Positions 15,234 to 22,863 are shown, counted from the first letter of the stretch. The stretch is 30,405 nucleotides of DNA from an uncultured Dialister sp. (GCA_900543455.1 UQRR01000016.1:1-30405), one strand, 5' to 3'. Numbers and translations are program-made. Notes: generated from the letters alone by a model not told the origin.

Positions 15234-15258
15234 CGTTCATCCGTTCGAGGTGTATCAC

Positions 15259-16203
15259 ATGGGTTGTCTATGGAGCCTGTTTAAGGGCCTTATCTATATG
15301 GCATTGCTTGCGCTGCTTTTGGCGGGGGGATTTGCCGGAAATATGGCGTATGAAGAGCTTTTTCATGCGCCGTGGGATCAGATCCTCGGGATCGAGAATC
15401 ATCGGCGAGATCTTTCTCAGATACATGCGATGGAGAATCGCTACGGCTGGCAGTCGGTGACGGTGCCCTCAGAGGATGGCACACGGCTCAAAGGCTCGTA
15501 CATCGAAAGTGGAAATCGAAACCATCGCGCCGTCATCCTGCTGCATGGTCTGTACCAGAACCGTTCCATGTGCGTGCCATATGCGGATATCTACCGTGAG
15601 ATGGGTTACTCCGTCCTGATGGTCGATCTGCGCGGGCATGGCGAGAGCGGAGGCGAGTATCCTGACTGGGGCGTGCATGATATCGAAGACCTGAATGCAT
15701 GGGTCGATTTCCTGAAAGCGAAAGACCCCTCGATGCAGATCGGCATCCATGGGATCTCTCTTGGTGCAGCGATGGCGCTCCTCTACAGCGGCAGCAAAGA
15801 GGGCGAGACGATGAAATTCTATGTCGCAGACAGCTCGTACGCGAGCTTGATGGAGCTCGGCCGTGAAAAGATCATGCGCTACACAGGCGATGATCGTCTG
15901 GTGCTCGGTATGGATGTCTTGAATCCATTCTTTCAGGCGGCGCTCTTTGTACATGACAGGAAGCTGCTGCGCGATCTCGATCCTCTAGTGCAGTCTGCCA
16001 AAGCGCGTTCACCGCTTCTCATCCTCCACGGGAAATCCGACACGCTCATCCCCTACGGTGCAGCAGAAGACCTTTTCTCCGAAGCCGGCAGCCCCCGAAA
16101 GGAGCTCTATCTTTTCCAAGGCGCTGGTCACACGATGGAAATGGCCACCAATGGCCCTGCGTATCGTGAGCATGTCCAGAAATTTGTGAAAAGTTTACAG
16201 TAG
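15259..16203 (+). CDS. Membrane-anchored alpha/beta hydrolase
   Basis: This 314-residue serine hydrolase has one N-terminal membrane anchor (about residues 8-29) followed by an alpha/beta-hydrolase domain. The catalytic triad is readable: S167 in GISLG (165-169), D261 in HGKSDTLIP, and H291 in GAGHTME. LLHGLYQNR (94-102) supplies the oxyanion region and VDLRGHGESGGEY (122-134) is typical of BAAT/YqkD-like hydrolases. I start at ATG 15259, with GAGG 8 bases upstream, rather than at 15109, because the upstream extension is translated repeat element. The substrate is unknown, possibly an ester or peptide at the outer face of the inner membrane. Confidence 0.85.
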   Translation: MGCLWSLFKGLIYMALLALLLAGGFAGNMAYEELFHAPWDQILGIENHRRDLSQIHAMENRYGWQSVTVPSEDGTRLKGSYIESGNRNHRAVILLHGLYQNRSMCVPYADIYREMGYSVLMVDLRGHGESGGEYPDWGVHDIEDLNAWVDFLKAKDPSMQIGIHGISLGAAMALLYSGSKEGETMKFYVADSSYASLMELGREKIMRYTGDDRLVLGMDVLNPFFQAALFVHDRKLLRDLDPLVQSAKARSPLLILHGKSDTLIPYGAAEDLFSEAGSPRKELYLFQGAGHTMEMATNGPAYREHVQKFVKSLQ

Positions 16204-16219
16204 CTTGATGGAGTTGTGG

Positions 16220-16360
16220 TAGAATAAGGGAAATGAAGTCTGAGCCATTATGGACAGCGGCGTAAGAGGTTCGTCGGGCTTTCCCGCCGTTCTGAAACGA
16301 TCTATTTTCAAACGTCGGCTCTTCCGCCCCTGCTGCACCGGATGGACCCTTTTTCTCGGG
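16220..16360 (+). promoter_or_regulatory. Extended -10 promoter and GC-rich structured leader
   Basis: TGGTAGAAT (TG 16217-16218, TAGAAT 16220-16225) is an extended -10 box without a good -35. The next roughly 130 bases have clear pairing: GGCGTAAGAG with CTCTTCCGCC (9 of 10 pairs) and an inner CGGGCTTTCCCG hairpin. A CTTTTT run lies near 16350. It could be a leader of the coiled-coil gene or a separate small RNA. It matches no RNA family I can name. Confidence 0.35.
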
Positions 16361-16371
16361 AGGCGATACGC

Positions 16372-16767
16372 ATGCAGAACGCAAATACTTTGGAAGCCAT
16401 GGAAGTGGCACGGCAGCTGATCCTGGTGCTGAAGGGCACTGTGGAAAGTCTGCAGATGAACCTGTCGCAGGAACGCGATGACAATGAAGGACTGAAGCTC
16501 ACCATCGAGTCGTTGGAAGACGAGAATGCGCGCCTTCAGGAAGAACTCTTCAAAGTCCAGGCGGGTGCCGTCGAAGAGAAGGATACAGCAAAGGAGAACC
16601 AAGCCGAAGCCATCGAAGCCATCGGTGAGAAGCTCGCCTTCTACTACAAGGATATGAAACGGATCGATCCGAAGAAGCTCACCGCAGAAGACGGCGAGAC
16701 ACTGTACAACATTCTCGACTATACCTTCAAAGCATTGAAGAAGGCCGGCGTGAAAATGGAGAAATAA
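16372..16767 (+). CDS. Small coiled-coil protein of unknown function
   Basis: The 131-residue protein is hydrophilic and almost wholly helical. Heptad-like spacing of Leu/Ile/Met from about residue 7 to 70 (segments such as LKLTIESLEDENARLQEEL) predicts a coiled coil, and the C-terminal third (LAFYYKDMKRIDPKKLTAEDGE) is a second helical region. I start at ATG 16372 because GGGAGG lies 8 bases upstream; an upstream in-frame ATG at 16342 has no such site. There is no signal peptide or membrane segment. It resembles ZapA/ZapB-sized cell-division or DivIVA-like scaffolds only in general character, so no function is assigned. A terminator follows at once. Confidence 0.75.
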   Translation: MQNANTLEAMEVARQLILVLKGTVESLQMNLSQERDDNEGLKLTIESLEDENARLQEELFKVQAGAVEEKDTAKENQAEAIEAIGEKLAFYYKDMKRIDPKKLTAEDGETLYNILDYTFKALKKAGVKMEK

Positions 16768-16770
16768 AGG

Positions 16771-16805
16771 AAAGTGATGCTGCTTGCGGGCGGCATCACT
16801 TTTTT
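16771..16805 (+). terminator. Intrinsic terminator after the coiled-coil gene
   Basis: AAAGTGATGC (16771-16780) pairs with GCATCACTTT (16793-16802), followed by more T to 16805. Confidence 0.85.
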
Positions 16806-17190
16806 GGTGACTAAGTGGCTAGTGGCTAGTGACTGGTGACTAGGATTCCCTGCATGGTCATCCCGAGCGTAGCCGAGGGATCTCTACGGCACTGCGATCA
16901 TCAGCACGTATGCATTGAGGGAAAACGATGGCTTGGTGCTGCTTCACATGCGACTATGAGCGTTCTGCCATAGAGATTTCTCGGCTTCGCTCGAAATGAC
17001 GACGGCGCGAAGCGCTATCAAAATTCTGCGGCACTCCATTTTTTGGCGCCGCACCGACCCCGTTAAACCTCTTGAACCTATAGAACCTGCGGAACCTTTT
17101 TCGCAAACAATCAAGGGACGAGCCGCCCGAGCGGCTAACCCCGAAGCCTGAACCCTGAACCCTGAACCCTGAACCCCGAACCCTAAAAAG
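16806..17190 (+). repeat. Full composite intergenic repeat block
   Basis: This is the most complete forward copy. It has GTGACT/GTGGCT heptamers (16807-16842), an imperfect palindrome with arms about 16856-16890 and 16970-17003, GCGAAGCGCTATCAAAA and TTCTGCGGCAC (17006-17035), and GGCGCCGCACCGACC (17044-17058). Three 9-base (NNNGAACCT) repeats (about 17071-17097) follow, then the hairpin AGCCGC/GCGGCT (17121-17126 with 17131-17136) flanked by AATCAAGGG and CTAACCCC, and TGAACCC heptamers (about 17149-17184). The last module is followed within 30 bases by the consensus promoter of the ylxM operon. No gene is visible in the 494-base gap. Confidence 0.85.
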
Positions 17191-17209
17191 CTTTGTCAAG
17201 CAAAACCCC

Positions 17210-17238
17210 TTGACAAGAGCATTTTTCTCCTGTATAAT
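17210..17238 (+). promoter_or_regulatory. Consensus promoter of the ylxM-ffh operon
   Basis: TTGACA (17210-17215) and TATAAT (17233-17238) are exactly 17 bases apart, a perfect sigma-A consensus, 24 bases before the first start codon. It probably drives all nine genes to the terminator at 22487-22536. Confidence 0.92.
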
Positions 17239-17261
17239 AGCATCCGTTGTGGTGATGAACT

Positions 17262-17585
17262 ATGTCTATTGAAAACATCGTAGAGAAGGGAGAGCTCCTG
17301 GATTGTTACGGAGAGCTCCTGACGAAGAGGCAGAAGGATTGCCTCGACTTATACTATAATGAAAATCTCACGCTCGCTGAGATTGCTGACTATTTCCATA
17401 TTTCCCGTCAGGCGGTCCATGATGCGATGCGTCATGGAGAAGAGCAGCTGCTTTCCTATGAGGCGGCGCTTCACACCTGCTCCCTTCGCAAGAAGAGAGA
17501 GAAGGCTGCCTTACGGCTGCTGCATTTCATTCCCCAGGCAGAGCGGGGAGAGGCAGAGAGTCTTTTGAAAGTGATGACAGAATGA
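17262..17585 (+). CDS. ylxM: YlxM/UPF0122 helix-turn-helix protein
   Basis: The 107-residue protein contains a sigma-70 region 4-like helix-turn-helix at about residues 37-60 (LTLAEIADYFHISRQAVHDA). In Gram-positive bacteria YlxM sits next to ffh and is associated with the signal recognition particle pathway; in streptococci it was reported to affect SRP function. The same position is seen here, 10 bases before ffh. The ATG has only a weak GGTGATG ribosome binding site, so modest translation is likely. No membrane or signal segment is present. Confidence 0.92.
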   Translation: MSIENIVEKGELLDCYGELLTKRQKDCLDLYYNENLTLAEIADYFHISRQAVHDAMRHGEEQLLSYEAALHTCSLRKKREKAALRLLHFIPQAERGEAESLLKVMTE

Positions 17586-17595
17586 AGGTGACCGG

Positions 17596-18966
17596 ATGCC
17601 ATTTGAAAATTTAGGAGATAAGCTGCAGTCTGCGTTCAAGGATCTCCGCGGGAAGGGCAAACTTTCCGAAAGTGACATTGATGGGGCGCTTCGTGAGGTT
17701 CGCCGCGCACTGTTAGAAGCCGATGTCAATTTCAAGGTGGCGAAAGATTTCATCGCTCACGTCCGTGAAAAGGCGATGGGGGAAGAGGTCTTCGGCAGCC
17801 TGAAGCCTGACCAGACGGTCATCAAGATCGTCAAAGACGAACTGACGGAGCTTTTGGGTGGGACACAGAGCAAGATCTCGCTGTCTTCTTCCGGCATGAC
17901 GATCATCATGCTGGTCGGTCTGCAGGGCGCCGGCAAGACGACGACTGCCGGCAAGCTCGCTCTGATGTTCAAGAAAAAAGGTCACCGTCCGATGATGGCA
18001 GCCTGCGACGTCTATCGTCCGGCAGCGATCAAGCAGCTTGAAGTTTTGGGCGAGCAGACGGATGTCCCGGTCTACCGCATGCCGCCGAATGTGGATCCGG
18101 TCCACATCGCGCAGTACGCGATCGATACAGCCAAGGCATACAACCGTGATGTCGTCATCCTCGATACCGCAGGCCGACTCACGATCGATGAAAAGCTGAT
18201 GGCCGAGCTTCGCAACATCAAAGCAGAGGTCCATCCGCATGAGATCCTTCTCGTCCTTGACTCCATGACCGGTCAGGACGCCGTGAATACTGCCAAAGCT
18301 TTCGATGAAAATCTGGGCATCGACGGCACCATCCTGACGAAGATGGATGGCGACGCCAGAGGCGGCGCGGCCCTCTCGGTCAAGGCCGTCACCGGCAAGC
18401 CGATCAAGATGATCGGTGTATCCGAAAAACTCGACGGAGGCCTTGAGGATTTCTATCCGGACCGTATGGCCGGCCGTATCCTCGACCTGGGCGACCTCGC
18501 TACGCTGATTGAGACAGCCCAGAGAAATATGGATGAAGAATCCATGAAAGACGCAGCGGCGAAGGTGCGTAAAGGGGAATTCACCCTTGACGATTTCCTG
18601 AACCAGCTGAAACAGGTGAGAAAGCTGGGATCCTTCCAGAGCATCCTCGGGATGCTTCCGGGCATGGGCAAATTCAAAGACCAGCTGAAGGACATCGACC
18701 TTGATGGCAAAGAAGTGAAGCACATCGAAGCCATCATCCTCTCCATGACTCCGCAAGAGCGTGCAAATGTGAAGATCCTGAATGGCAGCCGCCGTAAGCG
18801 TATCGCGCAAGGCGCCGGCGTCAAGATCCAGGATGTGAACCGCATGATGAAGCAGTTCGCTGATATGCAGAAGACCATGAAGAAAATGAAGGGTATGAAC
18901 CCGAAAAAGTTAAATCCATCCAAACTGGGCGGCCTTGGCGGTCTCTCAGGGATGTTCCGTAAATAA
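17596..18966 (+). CDS. ffh: Signal recognition particle GTPase (Ffh/SRP54)
   Basis: Ffh binds signal sequences on nascent chains and the SRP RNA, and delivers them to FtsY at the membrane. The 456-residue protein has the N domain (about 1-95), a GTPase G domain with GLQGAGKTT (108-116), DVYRPAAIKQL (138-148), DTAGR (190-194) and TKMDGDARGG (248-257), and a methionine-rich M domain from about 310 with MLPGMGKF and RIAQGAG. The Met/Lys/Gly-rich tail is typical. No SRP RNA gene was seen in this window. Confidence 0.98.
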   Translation: MPFENLGDKLQSAFKDLRGKGKLSESDIDGALREVRRALLEADVNFKVAKDFIAHVREKAMGEEVFGSLKPDQTVIKIVKDELTELLGGTQSKISLSSSGMTIIMLVGLQGAGKTTTAGKLALMFKKKGHRPMMAACDVYRPAAIKQLEVLGEQTDVPVYRMPPNVDPVHIAQYAIDTAKAYNRDVVILDTAGRLTIDEKLMAELRNIKAEVHPHEILLVLDSMTGQDAVNTAKAFDENLGIDGTILTKMDGDARGGAALSVKAVTGKPIKMIGVSEKLDGGLEDFYPDRMAGRILDLGDLATLIETAQRNMDEESMKDAAAKVRKGEFTLDDFLNQLKQVRKLGSFQSILGMLPGMGKFKDQLKDIDLDGKEVKHIEAIILSMTPQERANVKILNGSRRKRIAQGAGVKIQDVNRMMKQFADMQKTMKKMKGMNPKKLNPSKLGGLGGLSGMFRK

Positions 18967-18996
18967 TCGAGATCATTTCAAGGAGGTGAAATATCA

Positions 18997-19260
18997 ATGT
19001 TAAAAATTCGTCTGACCCGTATGGGCGCTAAGAAGAATCCATTCTACCGCATTATCGTTATCGACTCCAAAGCAGCTAGAAACGGCGCACCGACCGATAC
19101 CATCGGCTGGTACGACCCGGCTAAACTGGACGCTCCGGTAAAGATTGATGAAGAAAAGGTTCTGTCCTGGCTTGGAAAAGGCGCACAGCCGACCGACACT
19201 GTTCGTTCCATTCTGAGAAAGAACGGCATCCTCGCTAAGTTTGCAGAAGCAAAGAAATAA
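18997..19260 (+). CDS. rpsP: Ribosomal protein bS16
   Basis: The 87-residue sequence is a standard bS16, beginning MLKIRLTRMGAKKNPFYR and containing IIVIDSKAARNG. It is a 30S assembly protein of the body domain. AAGGAGG lies upstream of the ATG. The order ffh-rpsP-khpA-ylqD-rimM-trmD is a conserved Firmicutes arrangement linking ribosomal proteins with 30S maturation and tRNA modification. Confidence 0.98.
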   Translation: MLKIRLTRMGAKKNPFYRIIVIDSKAARNGAPTDTIGWYDPAKLDAPVKIDEEKVLSWLGKGAQPTDTVRSILRKNGILAKFAEAKK

Positions 19261-19272
19261 GGAGGACGCAAG

Positions 19273-19500
19273 ATGAAGGAATTGGTGGAAACACTGGTTA
19301 AGGCTCTCGTCAAAAATCCTGATGCCGTCACCGTCACCATTCTTCAGAAAGGCAGCCTGGAGATCTACCAGGTCCACGTCGCTCCTGAAGACATGGGCAA
19401 AGTGATCGGTAGAAAAGGCCGGATTGCGAATGCCATCCGCACCGTAGTCAAAGCAGGGGCCCTGCGTGAAAATCGCAAGGTCGCTGTCGATATTATCTAA
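19273..19500 (+). CDS. khpA: KH-domain RNA-binding protein KhpA
   Basis: This 75-residue single KH domain protein has the GxxG loop as GRKG (46-49) within MGKVIGRKGRIANAIRTVV. KhpA forms a dimer, often with KhpB, and binds many RNAs, influencing cell division in streptococci. It sits 12 bases after rpsP with AAGGAGG-like spacing, in the usual operon place. Confidence 0.95.
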   Translation: MKELVETLVKALVKNPDAVTVTILQKGSLEIYQVHVAPEDMGKVIGRKGRIANAIRTVVKAGALRENRKVAVDII

Positions 19501-19510
19501 GGGGTGCCCT

Positions 19511-19918
19511 ATGGATGAAATGCAGATCCTTGTCCCTGTCGCTGTGAAGTCCAAGCTGACAGAGGCACTGAAGACCACTTTGCTGAATGAAATCAATACG
19601 AACCTGTCGCGTGTCGAACATGATATGGCTCAGCTTGAATTTCAGGCAAACGGCCGCATTGCTGAACAGGCTAAAGTCAATATTCAGGCAGCTTCCCAGC
19701 TCCGTGCTTCCTTTGAAGCCCAGAAGGCGCAGATGCAGCAGGTGAAGGAAAAGCTGACGAACGATAAAGAACACCTGGAAAAGCTGGCTATCGGTGCAGA
19801 ACTCAACCGCGCACCGATCAACCGTCTCGTGACCATTCATGTCGGTGACGATATGAATAGCATCGTAGGCGGGGAAATCCTGGTTGAAGACGGTAAGATT
19901 ATTGCTTTCCGTGAATGA
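19511..19918 (+). CDS. ylqD: YlqD-family protein
   Basis: The 135-residue protein has an N-terminal strand (MQILVPVAVKSKLTEAL), a long charged coiled coil (about residues 28-92) and a C-terminal small beta domain (about 100-135, VTIHVGDDMNSIVGGEILVEDGKIIAFRE). Position between khpA and rimM matches Bacillus ylqD, a family of unknown function. I start at ATG 19511 with GGGGTG just upstream; the longer frame from 19466 overlaps khpA. A link with ribosome biogenesis is suggested only by context. Confidence 0.85.
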   Translation: MDEMQILVPVAVKSKLTEALKTTLLNEINTNLSRVEHDMAQLEFQANGRIAEQAKVNIQAASQLRASFEAQKAQMQQVKEKLTNDKEHLEKLAIGAELNRAPINRLVTIHVGDDMNSIVGGEILVEDGKIIAFRE

Positions 19919-19919
19919 T

Positions 19920-20417
19920 ATGAAATCCGATGTCAATGTACTCATCGGCCGAATCGTAGCCCCGCATGGTGTGCGGGGTGATTTGCGTATGTTCCCCGAT
20001 ATCGATCGGCCGGAAGTGATCCGTTCGCTGGAGTATCTCTGGATCGGGGGAAAAAAATATCGGCTCATGTCCTGCCGTCCGCACAAGAATATTTATATTC
20101 TCCATGTGGAAGGCGTAGAAGACAGAAACCAGACCGAGCTCATGCGTGGCATGGAAGTCGAAGTGCCTGCCTCGGCGCTGCCAAAGCGGACAGACGGCAC
20201 CTACTACTACCACGAGCTTTTAGGACTTAAGGTCGTGACTGAAGAGGGTGAGCCTGTCGGTATCCTGAAGGAGATCATCGAAACCAAGGCAAATAACGTG
20301 TACAGCGTCATTTCCGAAGAGGGAAAGGAGACCCTGATCCCTGCGATCCCGCCATGTATCCTTCATGTAGACCCTGCAGGCGGCACCATGACAGTCAGGC
20401 TTTTGGAATGGGAGTAA
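19920..20417 (+). CDS. rimM: Ribosome maturation factor RimM
   Basis: RimM helps mature the 3' (head) domain of the 30S subunit through uS19. From ATG 19920 it has 165 residues: an N-terminal RimM domain with IGRIVAPHGVRGD (9-21) and a C-terminal PRC-barrel (YYYHELLGLKVVTEEGE onward from about 97). The start codon lies one base after the ylqD stop, so coupling is likely. A GTG at 19911 and a TTG at 19884 are possible earlier starts but overlap ylqD. Confidence 0.95.
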   Translation: MKSDVNVLIGRIVAPHGVRGDLRMFPDIDRPEVIRSLEYLWIGGKKYRLMSCRPHKNIYILHVEGVEDRNQTELMRGMEVEVPASALPKRTDGTYYYHELLGLKVVTEEGEPVGILKEIIETKANNVYSVISEEGKETLIPAIPPCILHVDPAGGTMTVRLLEWE

Positions 20418-20421
20418 GTCC

Positions 20422-21162
20422 ATGAAAATCGATATCTTATCGCTGTTTCCGGAATTCATAGAAGCCTTCTTCCATCAGAGCATGATCAAACGTGCTCTGG
20501 AAGGCGGCCTCATGGAGATGGCAGTGACGAATCCCAGAGATTTCACCAAGAGCCGGCATGGACAAGTCGATGACACGATCTGTGGAGGTGGGGCTGGGAT
20601 GCTGATGATGTGCCAGCCTCTTTTTGATGCCTCACATCATGTGCTGCCGGAAAAAGGGCCGCGTGACCGTGTGATCTTCCTGTCGCCGGCCGGCATGCCC
20701 TTCACGCAGGACAAAGCAAAACAGCTGTATCGCGACTATGACCATCTGGTGCTCATCTGCGGGCACTACGAAGGCGTCGATCACCGCGTCGAAGAGCATC
20801 TTGCAGATGAGCTTATCTCCATCGGCGACTATGTCCTGACGGGCGGCGAACTCGGTGCGATGGTCATCGCAGATGCCGTGGCCCGCATGGTGCCCGGCGT
20901 CTTAGGCGATGCGGGAAGCGCGCAGAGCGACTCTTTCTATGAGCCGATCCTCGAGTATCCGCAGTACACCAAGCCGGCGGATTACAACGGCTGGAAAGTG
21001 CCGGATGTGCTGCTCTCCGGCCATCATGCAAACATTGCGAAATGGCGCAGGAAAGAAGCGCTGAGGCGCACCTTGAAGTGCCGCCCGGATCTCTTAGAAA
21101 AGCTCACACTGACCAAGACCGATCAGAAGCTCATGCGAGAAATAGAAGAGGAGGAGAAGTAA
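20422..21162 (+). CDS. trmD: tRNA (guanine37-N1)-methyltransferase
   Basis: TrmD methylates G37 next to the anticodon using S-adenosylmethionine, preventing +1 frameshifting. The 246-residue protein shows the SPOUT trefoil-knot motifs GHYEGVD (114-120) and SIGDYVLTGGELGA (133-146), preceded by TICGGGAGM (52-60). It follows rimM by four bases and its stop TAA shares one base with the ATG of the next gene. Confidence 0.98.
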   Translation: MKIDILSLFPEFIEAFFHQSMIKRALEGGLMEMAVTNPRDFTKSRHGQVDDTICGGGAGMLMMCQPLFDASHHVLPEKGPRDRVIFLSPAGMPFTQDKAKQLYRDYDHLVLICGHYEGVDHRVEEHLADELISIGDYVLTGGELGAMVIADAVARMVPGVLGDAGSAQSDSFYEPILEYPQYTKPADYNGWKVPDVLLSGHHANIAKWRRKEALRRTLKCRPDLLEKLTLTKTDQKLMREIEEEEK

Positions 21163-21743
21163 TGGCACCTGTGTATATCGGGCTCATCCACTATCCCATT
21201 TATAATAAGCACATGGAAGTCGTCACTACAGCTCTGACCAACTATGACCTCCATGACATAGCCAGAACGGCAAAAACCTATGATGTGAAGCGCTACTTCA
21301 TCGTGCATCCTGTCGAAGCACAGCGTGAAATGGCGAGCCGCATCATGAACCACTGGAAAACCGGCGGCGGCGTGCATTACAATATCAACCGGAAGGAAGC
21401 CTTCGAGGAAACGGAACTGGTCCCGACCCTGGAGGATGCCATCGCCTGGATCGAAAAAGAGACAGGCAAAAAACCGGCCATCGTGACCACGGACGCCCGG
21501 GTCTATCCAAATACTGTTTCCTACACAGAAATGCGCAGGAAGATCCACGAAGAAGATACGCCGATCTTCATCCTCTTTGGTACAGGCTTCGGCATGACCA
21601 AGGAAATGATGAAACAGTTCGACTACATCGTGGAACCCATCTACGGAGCGGGTACGTACAATCATCTGTGCGTGCGCAGCGCCGTAGCCATCATCCTCGA
21701 CCGCCTTCTGGGCGAACCATGGTGGAATCAAAAGGAGGAATAA
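21162..21743 (+). CDS. SPOUT-type RNA methyltransferase (PF09936-like)
   Basis: This 193-residue protein has the look of the small SAM-dependent RNA methyltransferases adjoining trmD in Firmicutes and Thermotoga. The C-terminal half carries the knot motifs ILFGTGFGMT (137-146) and IYGAGTYNHLCVRSAVAI (160-177). The N-terminal MAPVYIGLIHYPIYNK is characteristic of the family. The ATG overlaps the trmD stop by one base (TAATG) with GAGGAG upstream, so translation is coupled. The RNA target is unknown. The frame extending back to 21042 lies inside trmD and is rejected. Confidence 0.88.
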   Translation: MAPVYIGLIHYPIYNKHMEVVTTALTNYDLHDIARTAKTYDVKRYFIVHPVEAQREMASRIMNHWKTGGGVHYNINRKEAFEETELVPTLEDAIAWIEKETGKKPAIVTTDARVYPNTVSYTEMRRKIHEEDTPIFILFGTGFGMTKEMMKQFDYIVEPIYGAGTYNHLCVRSAVAIILDRLLGEPWWNQKEE

Positions 21744-21749
21744 CGTACT

Positions 21750-22484
21750 ATGTCCGGACATTCTAAGTGGGAAAATATTAAGCGCAAGAAAGGCAAGACT
21801 GATGCCATTCGCGCCAGAATCACCACTAAAATTTCCAAGGAAATTACCATCGCAGCCCGCATGGGCGGCGGTGATCCCGTCGGCAACATGCGTCTGAAGC
21901 TGGCCCTCACCAAGGCTAAACAGAACAATGTACCGAAGGAAAATATCCAGCGTGCCATCGCTAAAGGCGTCGGTGCTGCCAGCGGTGCAGGCTTCGATGA
22001 AGTCACCTACGAAGGCTACGGCCCGGGAGGTGCAGCTGTCATCGTCGAATGCAATACCGATAACAGAAACCGTGCAGCCGCAGATATCCGTCATGCATTC
22101 ACCCATCACGGCGGCTCTGTAGGCACACCGGGATGCGTAGGCTGGATGTTCAAGAAAAAAGGCTCTATCATTGTAGCCAAAGACGCAGCCGATGAAGACA
22201 CCGTCATGATGATCGCTCTCGATGCGGGCGCTGACGATGTCACTACCGGCGAAGACAGCTATGAAATCACGACCTCTCCGGAAAACTTCCTCACCGTCTC
22301 CGAAGCCCTCGAAAAAGAAGGCATCGAAGCAGAAGCTTCCGAACTGGCTATGGTTCCAGACAACTATGTCAAGCTCGAAGGCGATGCTGCTCAGACTATG
22401 CAGCACCTCACCGATGAACTGGAAGAACTCGATGATGTACAGGAAGTGTACACCAACGCAGAACTGCCGGAAGATGCGGAATAA
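21750..22484 (+). CDS. yebC: YebC/PmpR/TACO1-family protein
   Basis: The 244-residue protein starts with the signature MSGHSKWENIKRKKGKTD and contains NVPKENIQRAIAKG and YEGYGPGGAAVIVE. Relatives were first called transcriptional regulators; recent work on YebC-type proteins supports a role in relieving ribosome stalling at proline-rich stretches. Last gene of the ylxM operon here, which fits a translational role. AAGGAGG precedes the ATG, and a strong terminator follows within 3 bases. Confidence 0.95.
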   Translation: MSGHSKWENIKRKKGKTDAIRARITTKISKEITIAARMGGGDPVGNMRLKLALTKAKQNNVPKENIQRAIAKGVGAASGAGFDEVTYEGYGPGGAAVIVECNTDNRNRAAADIRHAFTHHGGSVGTPGCVGWMFKKKGSIIVAKDAADEDTVMMIALDAGADDVTTGEDSYEITTSPENFLTVSEALEKEGIEAEASELAMVPDNYVKLEGDAAQTMQHLTDELEELDDVQEVYTNAELPEDAE

Positions 22485-22486
22485 TA

Positions 22487-22536
22487 AAAAAGGGGCTGTG
22501 AAGAAATGAATCCTCATTTCTTCACAGCCCCTTTTT
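22487..22536 (+). terminator. Strong terminator of the ylxM-yebC operon
   Basis: A perfect stem of more than 20 bases (left arm 22487-22509, right arm 22514-22536) with a 4-base loop ends in a T run. It has A-rich and T-rich ends. Confidence 0.92.
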
Positions 22537-22551
22537 ACTTTGCTTTCATTT

Positions 22552-22830
22552 GGTTCAGGGTTCAGGGTTCTCGTGGCGGCTTCGTCGCCTTTTTTTAGAA
22601 GATGGTATTCTCGTATCGCAGCCTTCCCCTCTAGGGGAAGGTGCCAGAAAGGGGCGGATAGGGTGACTATGGCATGAAAGACAGCAGGGATAAGGTTTCC
22701 CGGTCACTCCTCTGAGAGCTGCAAGTCCCCCGCGGCAGATTGAACGCGAAAATGAGATGATCGTTATTTCACATCGCCTTTTTGTGTGGGAGAAGCGCTG
22801 CGGCATTCACCCAAAGCGGACCCGCGAAAC
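22552..22830. repeat. Repeat-derived intergenic region
   Basis: The gap after yebC holds two and a half GGTTCAG heptamers (about 22553-22570), GGCGGCTTCGTCGCC (about 22575-22589) and a perfect palindrome CCTTCCCC/GGGGAAGG with a TCTA loop (22622-22641), followed by GTGCCAGAAAGGGGCGGAT. The rest, to 22830, shows no gene and no module I recognise. Confidence 0.55.
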
Positions 22831-22833
22831 CTT

Positions 22834-22863
22834 TTGAACCTTCAGAAGCCATTATGCTACAAT
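22834..22863 (+). promoter_or_regulatory. Promoter of the LOG-family gene
   Basis: TTGAAC (22834-22839) and TACAAT (22858-22863) are 18 bases apart; TG one base before the -10 gives an extended -10 box. The leader before AAGGAGG would be very short. Confidence 0.5.

Noticed and set aside
15109..15258. N-terminal extension of the hydrolase
   Set aside because: It translates repeat sequence upstream of the membrane anchor; GAGG supports ATG 15259.
21123..22517. 464-codon minus-strand frame across the RNA methyltransferase and yebC
   Set aside because: It spans two certain genes and a terminator, with low-complexity Phe/His/Asp-rich translation typical of antisense frames.
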